A stretch of DNA of 64,000 bases from Scardovia inopinata JCM 12537. GTDB lineage: Bacteria > Actinomycetota > Actinomycetes > Actinomycetales > Bifidobacteriaceae. Shown here one piece after another: positions 17,901 through 27,089 of the stretch (position 1 is its first letter; the number at the start of each line of letters is the position of its first letter). Under the pieces are notes generated by a model that was not told the DNA's origin, made no database searches, and saw nothing but the letters and a program-made list of their open reading frames with translations. The stretch spans positions 1,116,001 through 1,180,000 of the forward strand of contig NZ_AP012334.1 in the NCBI RefSeq assembly GCF_001042695.1, given 5' to 3'. The position numbers and the translations under genes were made by a program.

Positions 17901-20438
17901 ATCGAACTCTTGCGATATCTGTTTGTCAGTCCGTATCTGCTCATTAATAATATTACTTGTTTTAATAGCGATTTCAGAAATTGAGTCTGCCCAATCCTCC
18001 CAATAAGTTGTATCTCCGCATTTACGCACAAGCTGTGCTTGGAACTGTTCGGATATCTCACCTCCAAAATCAAATTCGCCTTGTTCACTGGTGTTTTGAT
18101 CATTCAGCAGAGAGTCATTGCCGCTATCCTGATCAATAAACTGGTTCGATCTAGTTGAATAGCGCCGCTTCACTGATTTCCTATGTAAACTCAGAGCATT
18201 GATACGAGCGTCCAACCGTTCATCATGAGACCTTAACGACTGTAAGATATCCCACACCGTATGAAAATCTGAAGTGGATAAAATCGCATCCGGAGTTGAG
18301 CCATCAGGGATAACAACAGGGAGAATAATATAACCATAATGCTTATTCTCTGCTTTTCGCATTACACGCCCTACCGCCTGTACTATATCAACCTGCGAGG
18401 CCCGGGGCTGGAAGAAAATAACTGCATCCAGCAGAGGAAGATCTACCCCCTCAGTTAAGCATTTTGCGTTGCTGAGTATACGGCATCCATCTGGATCTTC
18501 CTGCCGATCAGCTAGCCAATTTAGCAGTTTTCGACGTTCCTTGGTCGGCATAGAACCATCTACATGCTCAACCTTCGGAATAATTGTTCCCTCCAGTGAA
18601 GCGCCTTGCTTTTCAGATTGTTGAATATATTCAGAAATTACATCGCTAAAACCATCTGCCAGTATTTTCGAATCGTGAATAGTCCTCGTAAAAGCAACGG
18701 CAGTATGCATATGCTCGATTGATGAAGTTAAACCAGAATGAGAATCCACATCATTATCGTTTAAGATAGCAAATTGAACCTGTTCTCCAAGCCCCGTATC
18801 AATATCAATGTCCTGCTGTTCCTGACGATGAATCCCCTTAGTCATCAAACCGTTCCAAGCACCAAGAACTTTCGCGGAAAGAGATTCTGCCTGTGTTCGA
18901 ATTTTTAGCTTATCCTGAGCTGCTTTTTCTGCCTTATCTTTAGCACGCGATCTTCTTTCGAGCTGTTCAATCGAATCAATTTGTTCCTGGAATGTTTGTG
19001 TTTCTTGTATTCTCTTTGCAAAGTTAGTTCCTTGAGATTCAGCAATTCCAAGCACCAGCACCCGGTAATCAGTAAGAATTCCTTTAGCTACTGCATCGCC
19101 GAACTTCAGACGATGGAATTCCCTCCCAAATGTATCTTCATCGTCCATAGAAAAGGTAGTGAAGTCATTTTTAACTGCCTTAGTCTGCGCAGCTTGTGTA
19201 TAAACTCTAGGAGTTGCAGTCATATACAAGCGCTTTTTAGCATGAACAAGACTATTATCATGCACCTTCACAAACGCTGATTTAACACCAACGTTATCAG
19301 CAACACCTGCTGTCCGATGGGCTTCATCACAAATGACGAGGTCAAACTCTGGAAGTCCTTCTTGCGCCTGAGCAGCGATGATTGTATCAATCGATTGATA
19401 TGTTGAAAAAACTACAGACAGGCCGGTAGATTGCTCTCCTATTTTAATATGATCAGCCAAAAGTCGAGGGTCAGTCGTTGTTGGAAATGGGACATCAAGA
19501 ACACTCCCGTCCCATTCATCATTATCTCTTTTATTAGCAGTTGTGTCTGAACACACCACAAAACTTGAAATTTGCTCTTTGCTCTGATGCGTCCAATAAT
19601 TAAAAGTTTGTGAAACTAGCGCGATTGACGGAGCTAAGAACAGCACTCTGAAAGGACTATTCTTTGATTCGGAATATTCATTATCTCTTTCTTCCCTTAA
19701 TTCCTCTGCAAGACGCAATGCAGTTAAGGTTTTCCCAGTGCCGCAGGCCATAATAAGTTTTCCCCTGTCGTCGGTTTTAAAACCGTCAATACAGTCCTGT
19801 ATTGCTTCATTTTGATAAGGACGAGGTTCAAATTTTTTAAGATTATGGTAATGCGATTCTGGTAAAAATGCAGACCAGTCAACGAATTCATTATTCAATT
19901 GTTCCGAATCGAGTACTACCACGTTACGGGGAGATGCCTCTTTTTCGAGTGTTTGTGTAAGCCCTCCACCTGTATGAGCAATAATAAAATGGCCACGCTT
20001 AATGCCACGCGTATCACTAGAAGCAAAAAAAGTAGAAACATCTGAAAAATCAAGCTTTCGATCATCTGCGTAATACTTGCATTGAATAGCCCATAACTCA
20101 CCTGAACGATCTTTGGCAACAAGATCTATACCGGTATCATTCTTGGGAAAATCTTCATATTCCCCATGAATCAGAGGGTTACCCTCATCTCCCCACATCC
20201 AAACATTTATAAAAGTCGATGCCCATGCCGGATCATGCATGAGAAAGTATCTGACTGCATATTCAAACGCAGTTCCACGAACACGCTGATTTCTTTTTCC
20301 TTGTGAAGAAAGCTTCACTGCATCTAGTTTTTCAATCGCATCCAGAACATCGTCAAAAGTAGTCGTTGCCATGTTTGCTATGATATCGTTCTGGAAGAAT
20401 AACTCGAAGTAATCTCGACACTTCGAAAACATACTCAT
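14955..20438 (-). CDS. Type ISP-like single-chain restriction-modification enzyme (nuclease-helicase-methyltransferase)
   Basis: An 1827-residue protein combining all activities of a restriction system. Domains in order: Mrr-like PD-(D/E)xK nuclease (RGTAFEYAV at ~55, D105 in NDTGIDLV, QCK at 119-121); SF2 translocase with Walker A CGTGKT (~232-237), DEAH (371-374), TATPRVY (~408) and a helicase C-domain (QAVGRVMRKAENKHYG); N6-adenine methyltransferase with DPFTGTGTF near 1003 and NPPYSAG near 1127; then a target-recognition region with YRPFTKEWLYYDPRL. This order is that of LlaGI/LlaBIII-type enzymes, in which one protein recognises, methylates on one strand, translocates and cuts. The start is uncertain: MATTTFDDVLDAIEKL from 20372 looks like the family start. 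No separate specificity gene is nearby. Composition is AT-rich relative to flanks, suggesting transfer. Confidence 0.9.
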   Translation of the reverse strand: MSMFSKCRDYFELFFQNDIIANMATTTFDDVLDAIEKLDAVKLSSQGKRNQRVRGTAFEYAVRYFLMHDPAWASTFINVWMWGDEGNPLIHGEYEDFPKNDTGIDLVAKDRSGELWAIQCKYYADDRKLDFSDVSTFFASSDTRGIKRGHFIIAHTGGGLTQTLEKEASPRNVVVLDSEQLNNEFVDWSAFLPESHYHNLKKFEPRPYQNEAIQDCIDGFKTDDRGKLIMACGTGKTLTALRLAEELREERDNEYSESKNSPFRVLFLAPSIALVSQTFNYWTHQSKEQISSFVVCSDTTANKRDNDEWDGSVLDVPFPTTTDPRLLADHIKIGEQSTGLSVVFSTYQSIDTIIAAQAQEGLPEFDLVICDEAHRTAGVADNVGVKSAFVKVHDNSLVHAKKRLYMTATPRVYTQAAQTKAVKNDFTTFSMDDEDTFGREFHRLKFGDAVAKGILTDYRVLVLGIAESQGTNFAKRIQETQTFQEQIDSIEQLERRSRAKDKAEKAAQDKLKIRTQAESLSAKVLGAWNGLMTKGIHRQEQQDIDIDTGLGEQVQFAILNDNDVDSHSGLTSSIEHMHTAVAFTRTIHDSKILADGFSDVISEYIQQSEKQGASLEGTIIPKVEHVDGSMPTKERRKLLNWLADRQEDPDGCRILSNAKCLTEGVDLPLLDAVIFFQPRASQVDIVQAVGRVMRKAENKHYGYIILPVVIPDGSTPDAILSTSDFHTVWDILQSLRSHDERLDARINALSLHRKSVKRRYSTRSNQFIDQDSGNDSLLNDQNTSEQGEFDFGGEISEQFQAQLVRKCGDTTYWEDWADSISEIAIKTSNIINEQIRTDKQISQEFDSFLHGLRDTLNPNITKDDAVGMLSQHILTSPIFDALFSHEKDSSGKSFIENNPVSQALMPITELLRPKIKAADPNDDLRQLYSQVRTSAQAVRNDEAARQTLVRNLYESFFRTAFKSDADKLGIVYTPLEIVNYILHLVDNKLTEHFGKHLEDDRVTILDPFTGTGTFIVELIRSGLISPNKLQRKYRSEIFANEIMLLAYYIAMVNIESEYYAVQFDNYSKIKEVGSKDNIQPPVYEPFSGGVLTDTFQMTEDSNSIDESVFTRNSARVIEQNKKPITVIMGNPPYSAGQKSANDNNSNDHYENLDKRIAQTYAANTKAVNKNALYDSYIRAFRWASDRILSRNIRADTAISGKGIICFVSGGGWLDGTAFDGFRKSLVAEFSDIYVLNLMGNKEFRRLPKEELKRQGDNVFGSQSKTPITITLLVCDPEAEHQGVIHYHDIGDYLKRSEKLSTLSDMVKENQTDWKIIIPDSHGDWLNQRDDAFQGFIPLGLKSVHGAAGIFSVYSNGIKTGRDSFSYGFGRQTIENRTKKSIDWYEQNRIFWHSTLNKREIDPKDFVEYDPKVLSWDRELLNRLRRGIKIKYSDKFLVQSMYRPFTKEWLYYDPRLIEMMYRSAILFPLKLVSEANSSNLEDDVQECERMYRSASPSLIDDSQFINRCIVTTGVGNSGFSCLMTQTLADLNSMTAGGQCFPLYWYEEIDKEKSDLKDELELDFSEASLKNGDVRFTTADGTTFIRHDAITDQTLEVFRQVYPDVSALHSDNVSKAKEQIFYYIYGILHNNEYRQRFTYNLRKELARIPLAKDFSTFQRIGRELAELHINYESLEGYVGEDRISEEWINSSAYESLFSKDPEELYHIDRLTFGKVPKTAENLKGDDRTTIIINNYLVLHGIPDTIYDYKISGKSPIEWVMDQYRVKTDKKSGIKKDPNEWITETKNPRYVVDLLESLVTLTLETQRIVNSLPALEELDKPINWPTSWTK
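15961..16069. repeat. short direct repeats inside the recognition-domain coding region
   Basis: GCACTCCTGTACATC occurs at 15961-15975, 15981-15995 and 16051-16065. The second and third copies are identical over 21 bases (15979-15999, 16049-16069). Offsets are 20, 70 and 90 bases, so two of the three pairings are not multiples of three and the copies are read in two different frames (MYRSA versus VQEC). Confidence 0.85.
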
Positions 20439-20455
20439 CGAACGAAAGGATACCC

Positions 20456-20665
20456 ATGGCAGAAGTTAATGATGTAGCAAATAAGCGGATTTTAGATCTG
20501 GTCAATCCTGATTATATGAAGCGAATCCCCTTCTTTGTTCGCTCTCACGCCACCAGCAAAACCTGCGGAATGATTGCCCGCGAATTCTCAGAGATATATG
20601 AGGTATTCTCCAAGCAGGAAGAGCCCAGCGAAGATGAGAAATCACAGATGAGTCTGGATTGTTAA
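20456..20665 (+). CDS. small hypothetical protein divergent from the restriction gene
   Basis: A 69-residue polar protein, not recognised. Its ATG follows AAAGGA by 7 bases. The sequence is basic/aromatic in the first half (MKRIPFFVRSHATSKTCGM) and acidic at the end (SKQEEPSEDEKSQ), with no membrane segment. It starts 17 bases from the longest possible start of the restriction gene, or 83 from the likelier internal start, so the two share one short promoter region. Position suggests a role with the restriction system, or a remnant of one; coding status is moderate. Confidence 0.5.
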   Translation: MAEVNDVANKRILDLVNPDYMKRIPFFVRSHATSKTCGMIAREFSEIYEVFSKQEEPSEDEKSQMSLDC

Positions 20666-20733
20666 TGACATTTTTAAAGAGAGAATGGCCAAACACAATC
20701 TGTAATGACGAAGTCCAATGGCAAAATTGATGT

Positions 20734-22053
20734 ATGAAGCAGAATAAGCAGAATAGGCAGACAGCGACCGCACAAGCTTCTGCCTTTGCCTTTCGGTACG
20801 GGACCCCCTACGCACAAACTCATTCCTCCCGCCAGGACCCCCTCCATACAGTGCGGGTCATGCTCCTGGGCTCAGGCGAGCTGGGCAAAGAAATAGCTTT
20901 GGAACTCATGCGGCTGGGAGCCCGAGTGTGTGCCCTGGACTCTTATGAGCACGCCCCTGCCATGCAGATGGCTCACGATTGTATTGTTCTTGATATGACC
21001 GACCCTCAGGCTCTGAAGGAAGCTATTGATCAGGTTCAGCCCGACATTATTGTTCCCGAAGTAGAAGCCATAGCCACCGATGTTCTCACCGAGGCCGTTG
21101 CCGAAGGCATCCAGGTAGTGCCCAGCGCAAAGATTGCTCAAATCTGCATGAATCGCGAGCGCTTGAGGACTCTGGCCCACGACGGTCTGGGACTGCCCAC
21201 CACTCCCTATCGGTTTGCCAGCAACCCTGATGAGCTGAAAGCAGGAGCCCAGGCGGTTGGCTATCCCTGTGTTGTCAAGCCGATTATGAGCTCATCCGGG
21301 CATGGTCAGTCAATCATGCGGTCAGCAGCTGATCTTGACTCTTCCTGGCAGACTGCCCAGCTGGGGCGAAGGGCAGCACACGAAGGCGAGGTTTCCCGGG
21401 TGATTGTTGAAGCCCTGGCTCCTCTGGATTATGAGCTGACCATAATAACCGTCTTCTCTTGTGCCGGAGTAGTAACCTGCTCCCCCATAGGACATCGCCA
21501 GGTAGACGGGGATTACCGGGAATCCTGGCAGCCGGCCGCAGTTCCTGAGTCAGTGCTGCACAAGGGTAACAAGATTGCCCGGCGGATGGTAGAGGGACTG
21601 GCAGCCGAAGCCAGCCGGTCACATGAACATGGCTGGGGTGTTTTTGGAGTCGAGCTTTTTGTTCTCCGTGACGGCCAGGTGCTTTTCAACGAGGTTTCTC
21701 CCCGCCCGCATGACACTGGCATGGTCACCATGATTTCTCAGCATCTGAGTGAATTTGCCCTCCACGCGCGGGCGATTCTGGGTATTCCTGTGACCGAGGA
21801 ATCCCTGGAGTTTATTCATCCTGGTCAGGTTAGCGCCAGCAGGGCCCTGGTAATTGAGGGCAAGGGGCAGGTTGCTTTCAGCAGTGTCAGTACAGCTTTG
21901 GCAAAGCCTCACAGCGACTTGCGCATTTTCGGCAAGCCCTCAGTCAATGGCCGCAGAAGAATGGGGGTTGCCCTTGCTTATGCCCCTACCGAAGAGGAAG
22001 CCCGCAAGGCCACACAACAGATAGAAGATTCTCTTTCTTATGATCTTTTTTGA
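20734..22053 (+). CDS. purT: formate-dependent phosphoribosylglycinamide formyltransferase
   Basis: ATP-grasp enzyme making formyl-GAR from GAR, formate and ATP, the folate-independent form of purine step three. The N-terminal Rossmann-like domain starts at RVMLLGSGELGKEIALELMRLG (about residue 41 onward) with the PurT-specific DSYEHAPAMQMAH and PEVEAIATDVL. The ATP-grasp core follows with CVVKPIMSSSGHGQS and metal-binding LFNEVSPRPHDTGMVT. About 30 N-terminal residues rich in Gln/Ala/Ser exceed the usual start, and the ribosome site is weak, so translation could begin elsewhere. First of the forward purine genes, separated from purC by 337 bases. Confidence 0.96.
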   Translation: MKQNKQNRQTATAQASAFAFRYGTPYAQTHSSRQDPLHTVRVMLLGSGELGKEIALELMRLGARVCALDSYEHAPAMQMAHDCIVLDMTDPQALKEAIDQVQPDIIVPEVEAIATDVLTEAVAEGIQVVPSAKIAQICMNRERLRTLAHDGLGLPTTPYRFASNPDELKAGAQAVGYPCVVKPIMSSSGHGQSIMRSAADLDSSWQTAQLGRRAAHEGEVSRVIVEALAPLDYELTIITVFSCAGVVTCSPIGHRQVDGDYRESWQPAAVPESVLHKGNKIARRMVEGLAAEASRSHEHGWGVFGVELFVLRDGQVLFNEVSPRPHDTGMVTMISQHLSEFALHARAILGIPVTEESLEFIHPGQVSASRALVIEGKGQVAFSSVSTALAKPHSDLRIFGKPSVNGRRRMGVALAYAPTEEEARKATQQIEDSLSYDLF

Positions 22054-22390
22054 GGATACGATAGGCCCCATTGAATAAATGGCTTGATGAAAAGTGCTAT
22101 ACCCAGAAGTACCCCCGGTCAGCCCCCATACCTATGATGGCATATACAAAACTCACTATTAAATCATGCTTTTTATTATCCATGTCAGCTCCTGTGCTCT
22201 CCCCCAGTATAACTCTTGTTTCAGCAGAACGACGGCAGCCCTTTTCGTCTTTGTCAGACGTCCATATTTTGAGATTTTTATGTTCATTATTCGCCTCTTC
22301 CCTGTAGTCATCAACAGGTAAATTTGAGAGGTGCCAGGGATGAATTCGTCCCCTATTTCTGCCGTCCATTTGAAAGGCTAACCAGCAATC
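22054..22390 (+). promoter_or_regulatory. purC upstream region with a candidate operator
   Basis: 337 bases between purT and purC. A 16-base near-palindrome GGGATGAATTCGTCCC (7 of 8 pairs) lies at 22338-22353, about 38 bases before the purC ATG, where a repressor site would be expected. A GACG/CGTC-bearing imperfect hairpin is near 22231-22262. I see no purine, THF or ykkC riboswitch consensus. Open frames on both strands here have no coding support. Confidence 0.35.
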
Positions 22391-23158
22391 ATGCAGAAGT
22401 TAACGCAGCTCTACGAAGGCAAAGCAAAGAAGTTGTACTCCACAGATAATCCTGACATTCTGTGGGTGGAATACATGAATCAGGCAACTGCCGGCAACGG
22501 TGCCAAGAAAGAGCAGATTGAGGGCAAAGGTCGACTGAACAACCAGATTACCACCGTTATCTTTAATGAGCTTGCATACCGCGGTATTGCAAGCCATTTT
22601 ATTTCTCAGCTCAGCCCTACCGAGCAGCTGGTCCGCAAGATGAATATGTATCCCCTGGAAATCATCATGCGCAACCGTGCAGCCGGCAGTTTTGCCAAGC
22701 GTTACGGCGTTGAAGAGGGAACTGTTCTCAGCCGCCCTGTTCTGGAGCTTTGCCTGAAGGATGACGCCCTGGGCGATCCCTTTATTAATGATGATGATGC
22801 CATAGCCCTAAATCTGGCAAACCGGGACGAGCTGGACATCATTGCTGCCAAGGCCAGGGAAATCAATCACACTTTGACCGCGATATTCAACGAGATTGAT
22901 GTCACACTGGTTGATTTCAAGGTAGAGATGGGTAAGACCTCAGACGGCACCATTCTCCTTGCCGATGAAATTACTCCTGACACCTGCCGCCTGTGGGACA
23001 AGGCCAAAACCAGCCAGGGACATGTAGAGCATCTGGATAAGGATCTTTTCCGGCGGGATTTGGGCAACATTATCCCCGCTTACGAAGAGATTCTTGATCG
23101 TCTGGAAAAGCTTCACGCTTCCCATCCGCTGAATGCTGCCGGGGAATTACGTCACTAA
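22391..23158 (+). CDS. purC: SAICAR synthetase
   Basis: Phosphoribosylaminoimidazole-succinocarboxamide synthase joins aspartate to CAIR using ATP. At 255 residues it is the short bacterial form. [10 protein letters not shown] near the N-terminus is the ATP-site loop; [17 protein letters not shown] and the block LVDFKVEMG...[15 protein letters not shown] are the family signatures. It is followed 39 bases later by purL on the same strand. Confidence 0.97.
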   Translation: MQKLTQLYEGKAKKLYSTDNPDILWVEYMNQATAGNGAKKEQIEGKGRLNNQITTVIFNELAYRGIASHFISQLSPTEQLVRKMNMYPLEIIMRNRAAGSFAKRYGVEEGTVLSRPVLELCLKDDALGDPFINDDDAIALNLANRDELDIIAAKAREINHTLTAIFNEIDVTLVDFKVEMGKTSDGTILLADEITPDTCRLWDKAKTSQGHVEHLDKDLFRRDLGNIIPAYEEILDRLEKLHASHPLNAAGELRH

Positions 23159-23197
23159 AAATAAATCAGATAGTTCAAACTTAACTAAAGGACAGCT

Positions 23198-26100
23198 GTG
23201 GTAGACCGCATTTATGTAGAGAAAAAATCTCAATTTGATACCCTTTCCCACCAGCTTTTCACAGAGCTGCGCACTATCCTGGGGCTGAAAAATTTGGAAG
23301 GACTGCGGGTCCTGAAACGGTATGATGTTGAGGGAATATCCCCACAGCTTTTTCAGCAGTGTATACCCACTGTCTTCAGCGAGCCTCAGACTGATCTGAC
23401 GTATGCAAATATGGAGGAAGCCGGTCTGGATACTCATGATCCCCGGGTTTTTGCGGTTGAATCCCTGCCCGGCCAGTTCGACCAGAGAGCTGCTTCTGCC
23501 AGCGAATGTATACAGCTGATCTCTCAGGGAGAGCGGCCTCTGGTTCGTACAGCTCAGATTTATATACTCCAGGGCTCCAAGCTGACTGCTGCCGATATTT
23601 CCTCGGCTCAGTCTTATGTGATTAACCCGGTAGATTCACGGCCTGCCCGGCTGGATATGCCTCAAACCCTGACTATGACCGTCCCTGAGCCCGCCCCGGT
23701 GGAAATTATTAATGGTTTCCGGGCCATGACGTCCCAGCAGCTGGAAGAGATGATCGAAGATCGTGACCTGGCTATGGACCTGGCAGATCTGGCCTTCTGC
23801 CAAACCTACTTTCAGGAAGAGCAGAGGGATCCCACGATTACTGAAATCCGCGTGATAGACACTTACTGGTCAGACCACTGCCGCCACACCACCTTTGGAA
23901 CCCAACTGGATCAGGTGACAATTGACGACGACACAGTCCGCAGGGCCTTTGACCGCTATCTGGAGATTCGTCATACTTTAGGCCGGGACAGCAAGCCTGT
24001 CTGCCTGATGGATATGGGAACCATTGGGGCTAAGTGGCTGGAAAAGCAGGGAATCCTTACCAACCTTGACAAGTCTGAAGAGATTAACGCCTGCACAGTC
24101 AAAGTAACGGTGGACGTTGACGGGCAGGATCAGGACTGGCTATTCCTGTTCAAAAATGAAACCCATAATCATCCCACTGAAATTGAACCTTTTGGCGGTG
24201 CTGCTACCTGTGTGGGCGGAGCTATCCGCGATCCCCTTTCCGGCCGCAGTTATGTATATCAGGCAATGAGGATTACCGGCTCTGGTGACCCCCGGACCCC
24301 TGTAAGCAAGACCCTGACCGGTAAACTCCCTCAGCGCAAAATTTCCACTACTGCCGCTGCCGGCTTCTCCTCTTATGGCAATCAGATTGGCCTGGCAACT
24401 GGTCAGGTGCAGGAACTCTACCACCCCGGTTATGTAGCTAAACGGATGGAGATTGGGGCTGTTGTTGGCGCAGCTCCCCAAAAAAACGTTCAGCGTCTGC
24501 GGCCCCAGGCAGGAGATGAAGTTATCCTTCTGGGAGGCCGGACAGGCCGCGACGGAATCGGAGGAGCAACAGGAGCTTCTAAGTCCCACACTTCCCAGTC
24601 TATCGAGAAAGACGGGGCTGAAGTGCAGAAGGGCAATGCCCCTATTGAGCGAAAGTTGCAGAGACTTTTCCGCCGTCATGATGCTGCCAGTTTGATTAAA
24701 CGCTGCAACGATTTTGGAGCAGGCGGCGTATCTGTTGCTGTAGGCGAGCTTGCTGACAGCCTGCGGATTAATCTGGATGCAGTTCCCAAAAAATATGAGG
24801 GGCTCGACGGCACAGAACTGGCTATTTCTGAGAGTCAGGAACGCATGGCAGTAGTCCTGGACCCGAAGGATATGAACACTTTCCTTGACATTGCCCGACA
24901 GGAGAATCTGGAAGCAAGCCTGATAGCGGAAGTTACTGATTCAGGCAGAATGACCATGAGCTGGCGGGGAAAGACAATTGTTGATTTGAGCCGCAGCTTC
25001 CTCTCTTCCAACGGCTCCCCCAAACATCAGACGGTTCAGGTTCCCCGCCAGGGATCTTATCAGGTTAATCCTTCCTGGCTGACAGGCAGCCTGGAAGACC
25101 GTCTGAAAGCGCTGACTTCCGATATTAATGTAGCTTCTCATAAGGGATTGTCTGAGCGCTTCGACTCCACCATTGGAGCAGGAACTGTACTCATGCCTTT
25201 TGGAGGTGCAAATCAGCTGACTCCTTCCCTGGCCATGGTGGCCAAATTCCCCACGGATGGACAAACCACCACAGCCAGCGCTATGGCCTGGGGCTTCAAT
25301 CCTTATCTGACTGAGGCTAATCAATTTACCGGTGCTTACACAGCTGTGGTGGAATCTCTGTCTAAACTTGTTGCCACTGGCTTTAGAAAAGAAAAAGCTT
25401 ACCTGTCTTTCCAGGAATATTTTGAAAAGCTCCGTCAGGATCCCAAGCGCTGGGGTAAGCCAACAGCTGCCCTCTTAGGTGCCCTAATGGCTCAACTCGA
25501 TCTAGGTGTGGGGGCCATTGGCGGAAAAGATTCTATGAGCGGCTCCTTTGAAAACATGGATGTTCCCCCCACTCTGGTTAGCTTTGCTGTCTCCACTGGC
25601 AAAGCAGCCAATGCTATCTCACCCGAATTCAAAAAAGCCGGGGATCAAGTTCTCCTTCTCTCTCCCCTTTATCAGTCCGATGAGATAACCCCCCAGCCGG
25701 ATAATCTCCTAAAAGTTATGGAAGCAGTCAGCAAGGCTATGGAAGCCGGACATGTACGGGCTGCCAGCACCCCCGGTTTTGGCGGTCTTGCTCAGGCCCT
25801 CTTCCTCCAATGTGTGGGGAACAGCCTCGGTTTAGATTTGGATGATTCTTTTGCCAGCAATCTTGACCGCCTCTTCCTGCCTCGATACGGTTCTTTCCTT
25901 CTGGAAGTTGATGATTCTTCTTTGCTCCGGGCCTTTGCCGACCAGGGAATTGCTGTGGAAACTGTTGGACAAACCAGCAGCAACTACCAAATTAAGACAG
26001 CAGAAGAATCCATTGACCTATCCCTCATCCAGGAAATATGGGAAAGTGGAATGGAGTCCGTTTTTCCTTACAGAGATAAGGCTGCGGGAAATGATCAGGC

Positions 26101-26998
26101 AAGAGAGGTCGTTCCCCTCATCTCCTATACTCCTGTCTCCCATACTCACGACCAGGCATCGGACAAACCCGGCAGTAAGAGCTGGGACGGGCTTGGCCGC
26201 CCCAGAGTCATTATTCCCGTTTTCCCTGGGAATAACTGCGAGTATGACAGTGCCAAAGCTTTCCGCCTGGCAGGCGCTCAGGCAGATACTTTTATTGTCA
26301 ATAATCTGAGCCCTGCCGCCGTATCTGACAGTGTTCACGAATTTGCTCAGCAAGTTCGCAAGTCTCAGATTATTATGATTCCAGGCGGATTTTCAGGCGG
26401 GGATGAGCCGGACGGATCGGCTAAATTCATTACAGCCTTCTTCCGCTCACCCGAAGTCACCGATGCCGTCCGGGATCTGCTCAAGAACAGAGACGGCCTG
26501 ATGTTGGGGATTTGCAATGGTTTCCAGGCTTTAATCAAGCTGGGCCTGGTGCCCTATGGAGATATTGTCCCCATGAAAGCAGACTGCCCCACCCTGACTT
26601 TCAACACCATTGGCCGTCATCAAAGCCGCTTGGTTCGGACCAGGGTAGCTTCAACTCTTAGCCCCTGGCTAAGCCAGACCACTGTGGGAGATGTGCATAC
26701 CATTGCTATCAGCCATGGAGAGGGCCGCTTTGTTGCTTCTGATGAAGTAGTCAACCAGCTCATTAAATCTGGCCAGATTGCTACTCAGTATGTAGACCAG
26801 GAGGGGGTCCCATCCCTGTCTCTGGATGCAAATCCCAATGGCTCCCTTCTAGCTGTAGAAGGAATAACCAGCCCTGATGGCCGAGTCTTCGGTAAAATGG
26901 GACATAGCGAGCGCAGTGGTACAGATTTATTCAGGAACGTTCCCGGCACTACCCTGCAGCCTATTTTCCAGGGCGGAGTCAATTACTTCCTGGATTAA
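23198..26998 (+). CDS. purL: phosphoribosylformylglycinamidine synthase, single-chain
   Basis: A 1266-residue large PurL that turns FGAR into FGAM using glutamine and ATP, so no separate PurS or PurQ is needed. The N-terminal PurS-like domain is followed by two AIR-synthase-like halves (DTYWSDHCRHTTFGT; KNETHNHPTEIEPFGGAATC; later GFNPYLTEANQFTGAY and GAIGGKDSMSG). The C-terminal glutaminase domain begins at PRVIIPVFPGNNCEYDSAK, with the nucleophile cysteine in GICNGFQ near residue 1106 and the catalytic His-x-Glu in SHGEGRF. Translation starts at a GTG preceded by AAAGGA. The sequence is closer to the actinobacterial/bifidobacterial single-chain form than to the three-subunit Bacillus type. 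Confidence 0.97.
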   Translation: MVDRIYVEKKSQFDTLSHQLFTELRTILGLKNLEGLRVLKRYDVEGISPQLFQQCIPTVFSEPQTDLTYANMEEAGLDTHDPRVFAVESLPGQFDQRAASASECIQLISQGERPLVRTAQIYILQGSKLTAADISSAQSYVINPVDSRPARLDMPQTLTMTVPEPAPVEIINGFRAMTSQQLEEMIEDRDLAMDLADLAFCQTYFQEEQRDPTITEIRVIDTYWSDHCRHTTFGTQLDQVTIDDDTVRRAFDRYLEIRHTLGRDSKPVCLMDMGTIGAKWLEKQGILTNLDKSEEINACTVKVTVDVDGQDQDWLFLFKNETHNHPTEIEPFGGAATCVGGAIRDPLSGRSYVYQAMRITGSGDPRTPVSKTLTGKLPQRKISTTAAAGFSSYGNQIGLATGQVQELYHPGYVAKRMEIGAVVGAAPQKNVQRLRPQAGDEVILLGGRTGRDGIGGATGASKSHTSQSIEKDGAEVQKGNAPIERKLQRLFRRHDAASLIKRCNDFGAGGVSVAVGELADSLRINLDAVPKKYEGLDGTELAISESQERMAVVLDPKDMNTFLDIARQENLEASLIAEVTDSGRMTMSWRGKTIVDLSRSFLSSNGSPKHQTVQVPRQGSYQVNPSWLTGSLEDRLKALTSDINVASHKGLSERFDSTIGAGTVLMPFGGANQLTPSLAMVAKFPTDGQTTTASAMAWGFNPYLTEANQFTGAYTAVVESLSKLVATGFRKEKAYLSFQEYFEKLRQDPKRWGKPTAALLGALMAQLDLGVGAIGGKDSMSGSFENMDVPPTLVSFAVSTGKAANAISPEFKKAGDQVLLLSPLYQSDEITPQPDNLLKVMEAVSKAMEAGHVRAASTPGFGGLAQALFLQCVGNSLGLDLDDSFASNLDRLFLPRYGSFLLEVDDSSLLRAFADQGIAVETVGQTSSNYQIKTAEESIDLSLIQEIWESGMESVFPYRDKAAGNDQAREVVPLISYTPVSHTHDQASDKPGSKSWDGLGRPRVIIPVFPGNNCEYDSAKAFRLAGAQADTFIVNNLSPAAVSDSVHEFAQQVRKSQIIMIPGGFSGGDEPDGSAKFITAFFRSPEVTDAVRDLLKNRDGLMLGICNGFQALIKLGLVPYGDIVPMKADCPTLTFNTIGRHQSRLVRTRVASTLSPWLSQTTVGDVHTIAISHGEGRFVASDEVVNQLIKSGQIATQYVDQEGVPSLSLDANPNGSLLAVEGITSPDGRVFGKMGHSERSGTDLFRNVPGTTLQPIFQGGVNYFLD

Positions 26999-27089
26999 AA
27001 GTAGATTAAAAGGAGCAGCGCCACAGTATGCGTCCGAGTATGTACCAGGTCACAGTACGAAAGATTAAAAATAAGGCAGGGAATGACAG

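Noticed and set aside
22071-22369. Overlapping open frames on both strands between purT and purC
   Set aside because: No ribosome sites or recognisable domain; they fill a leader region and occur antisense to each other.
24140-24679. A 179-codon frame antisense to purL
   Set aside because: purL is complete on the other strand with all its motifs; this frame has no ribosome site or known domain.
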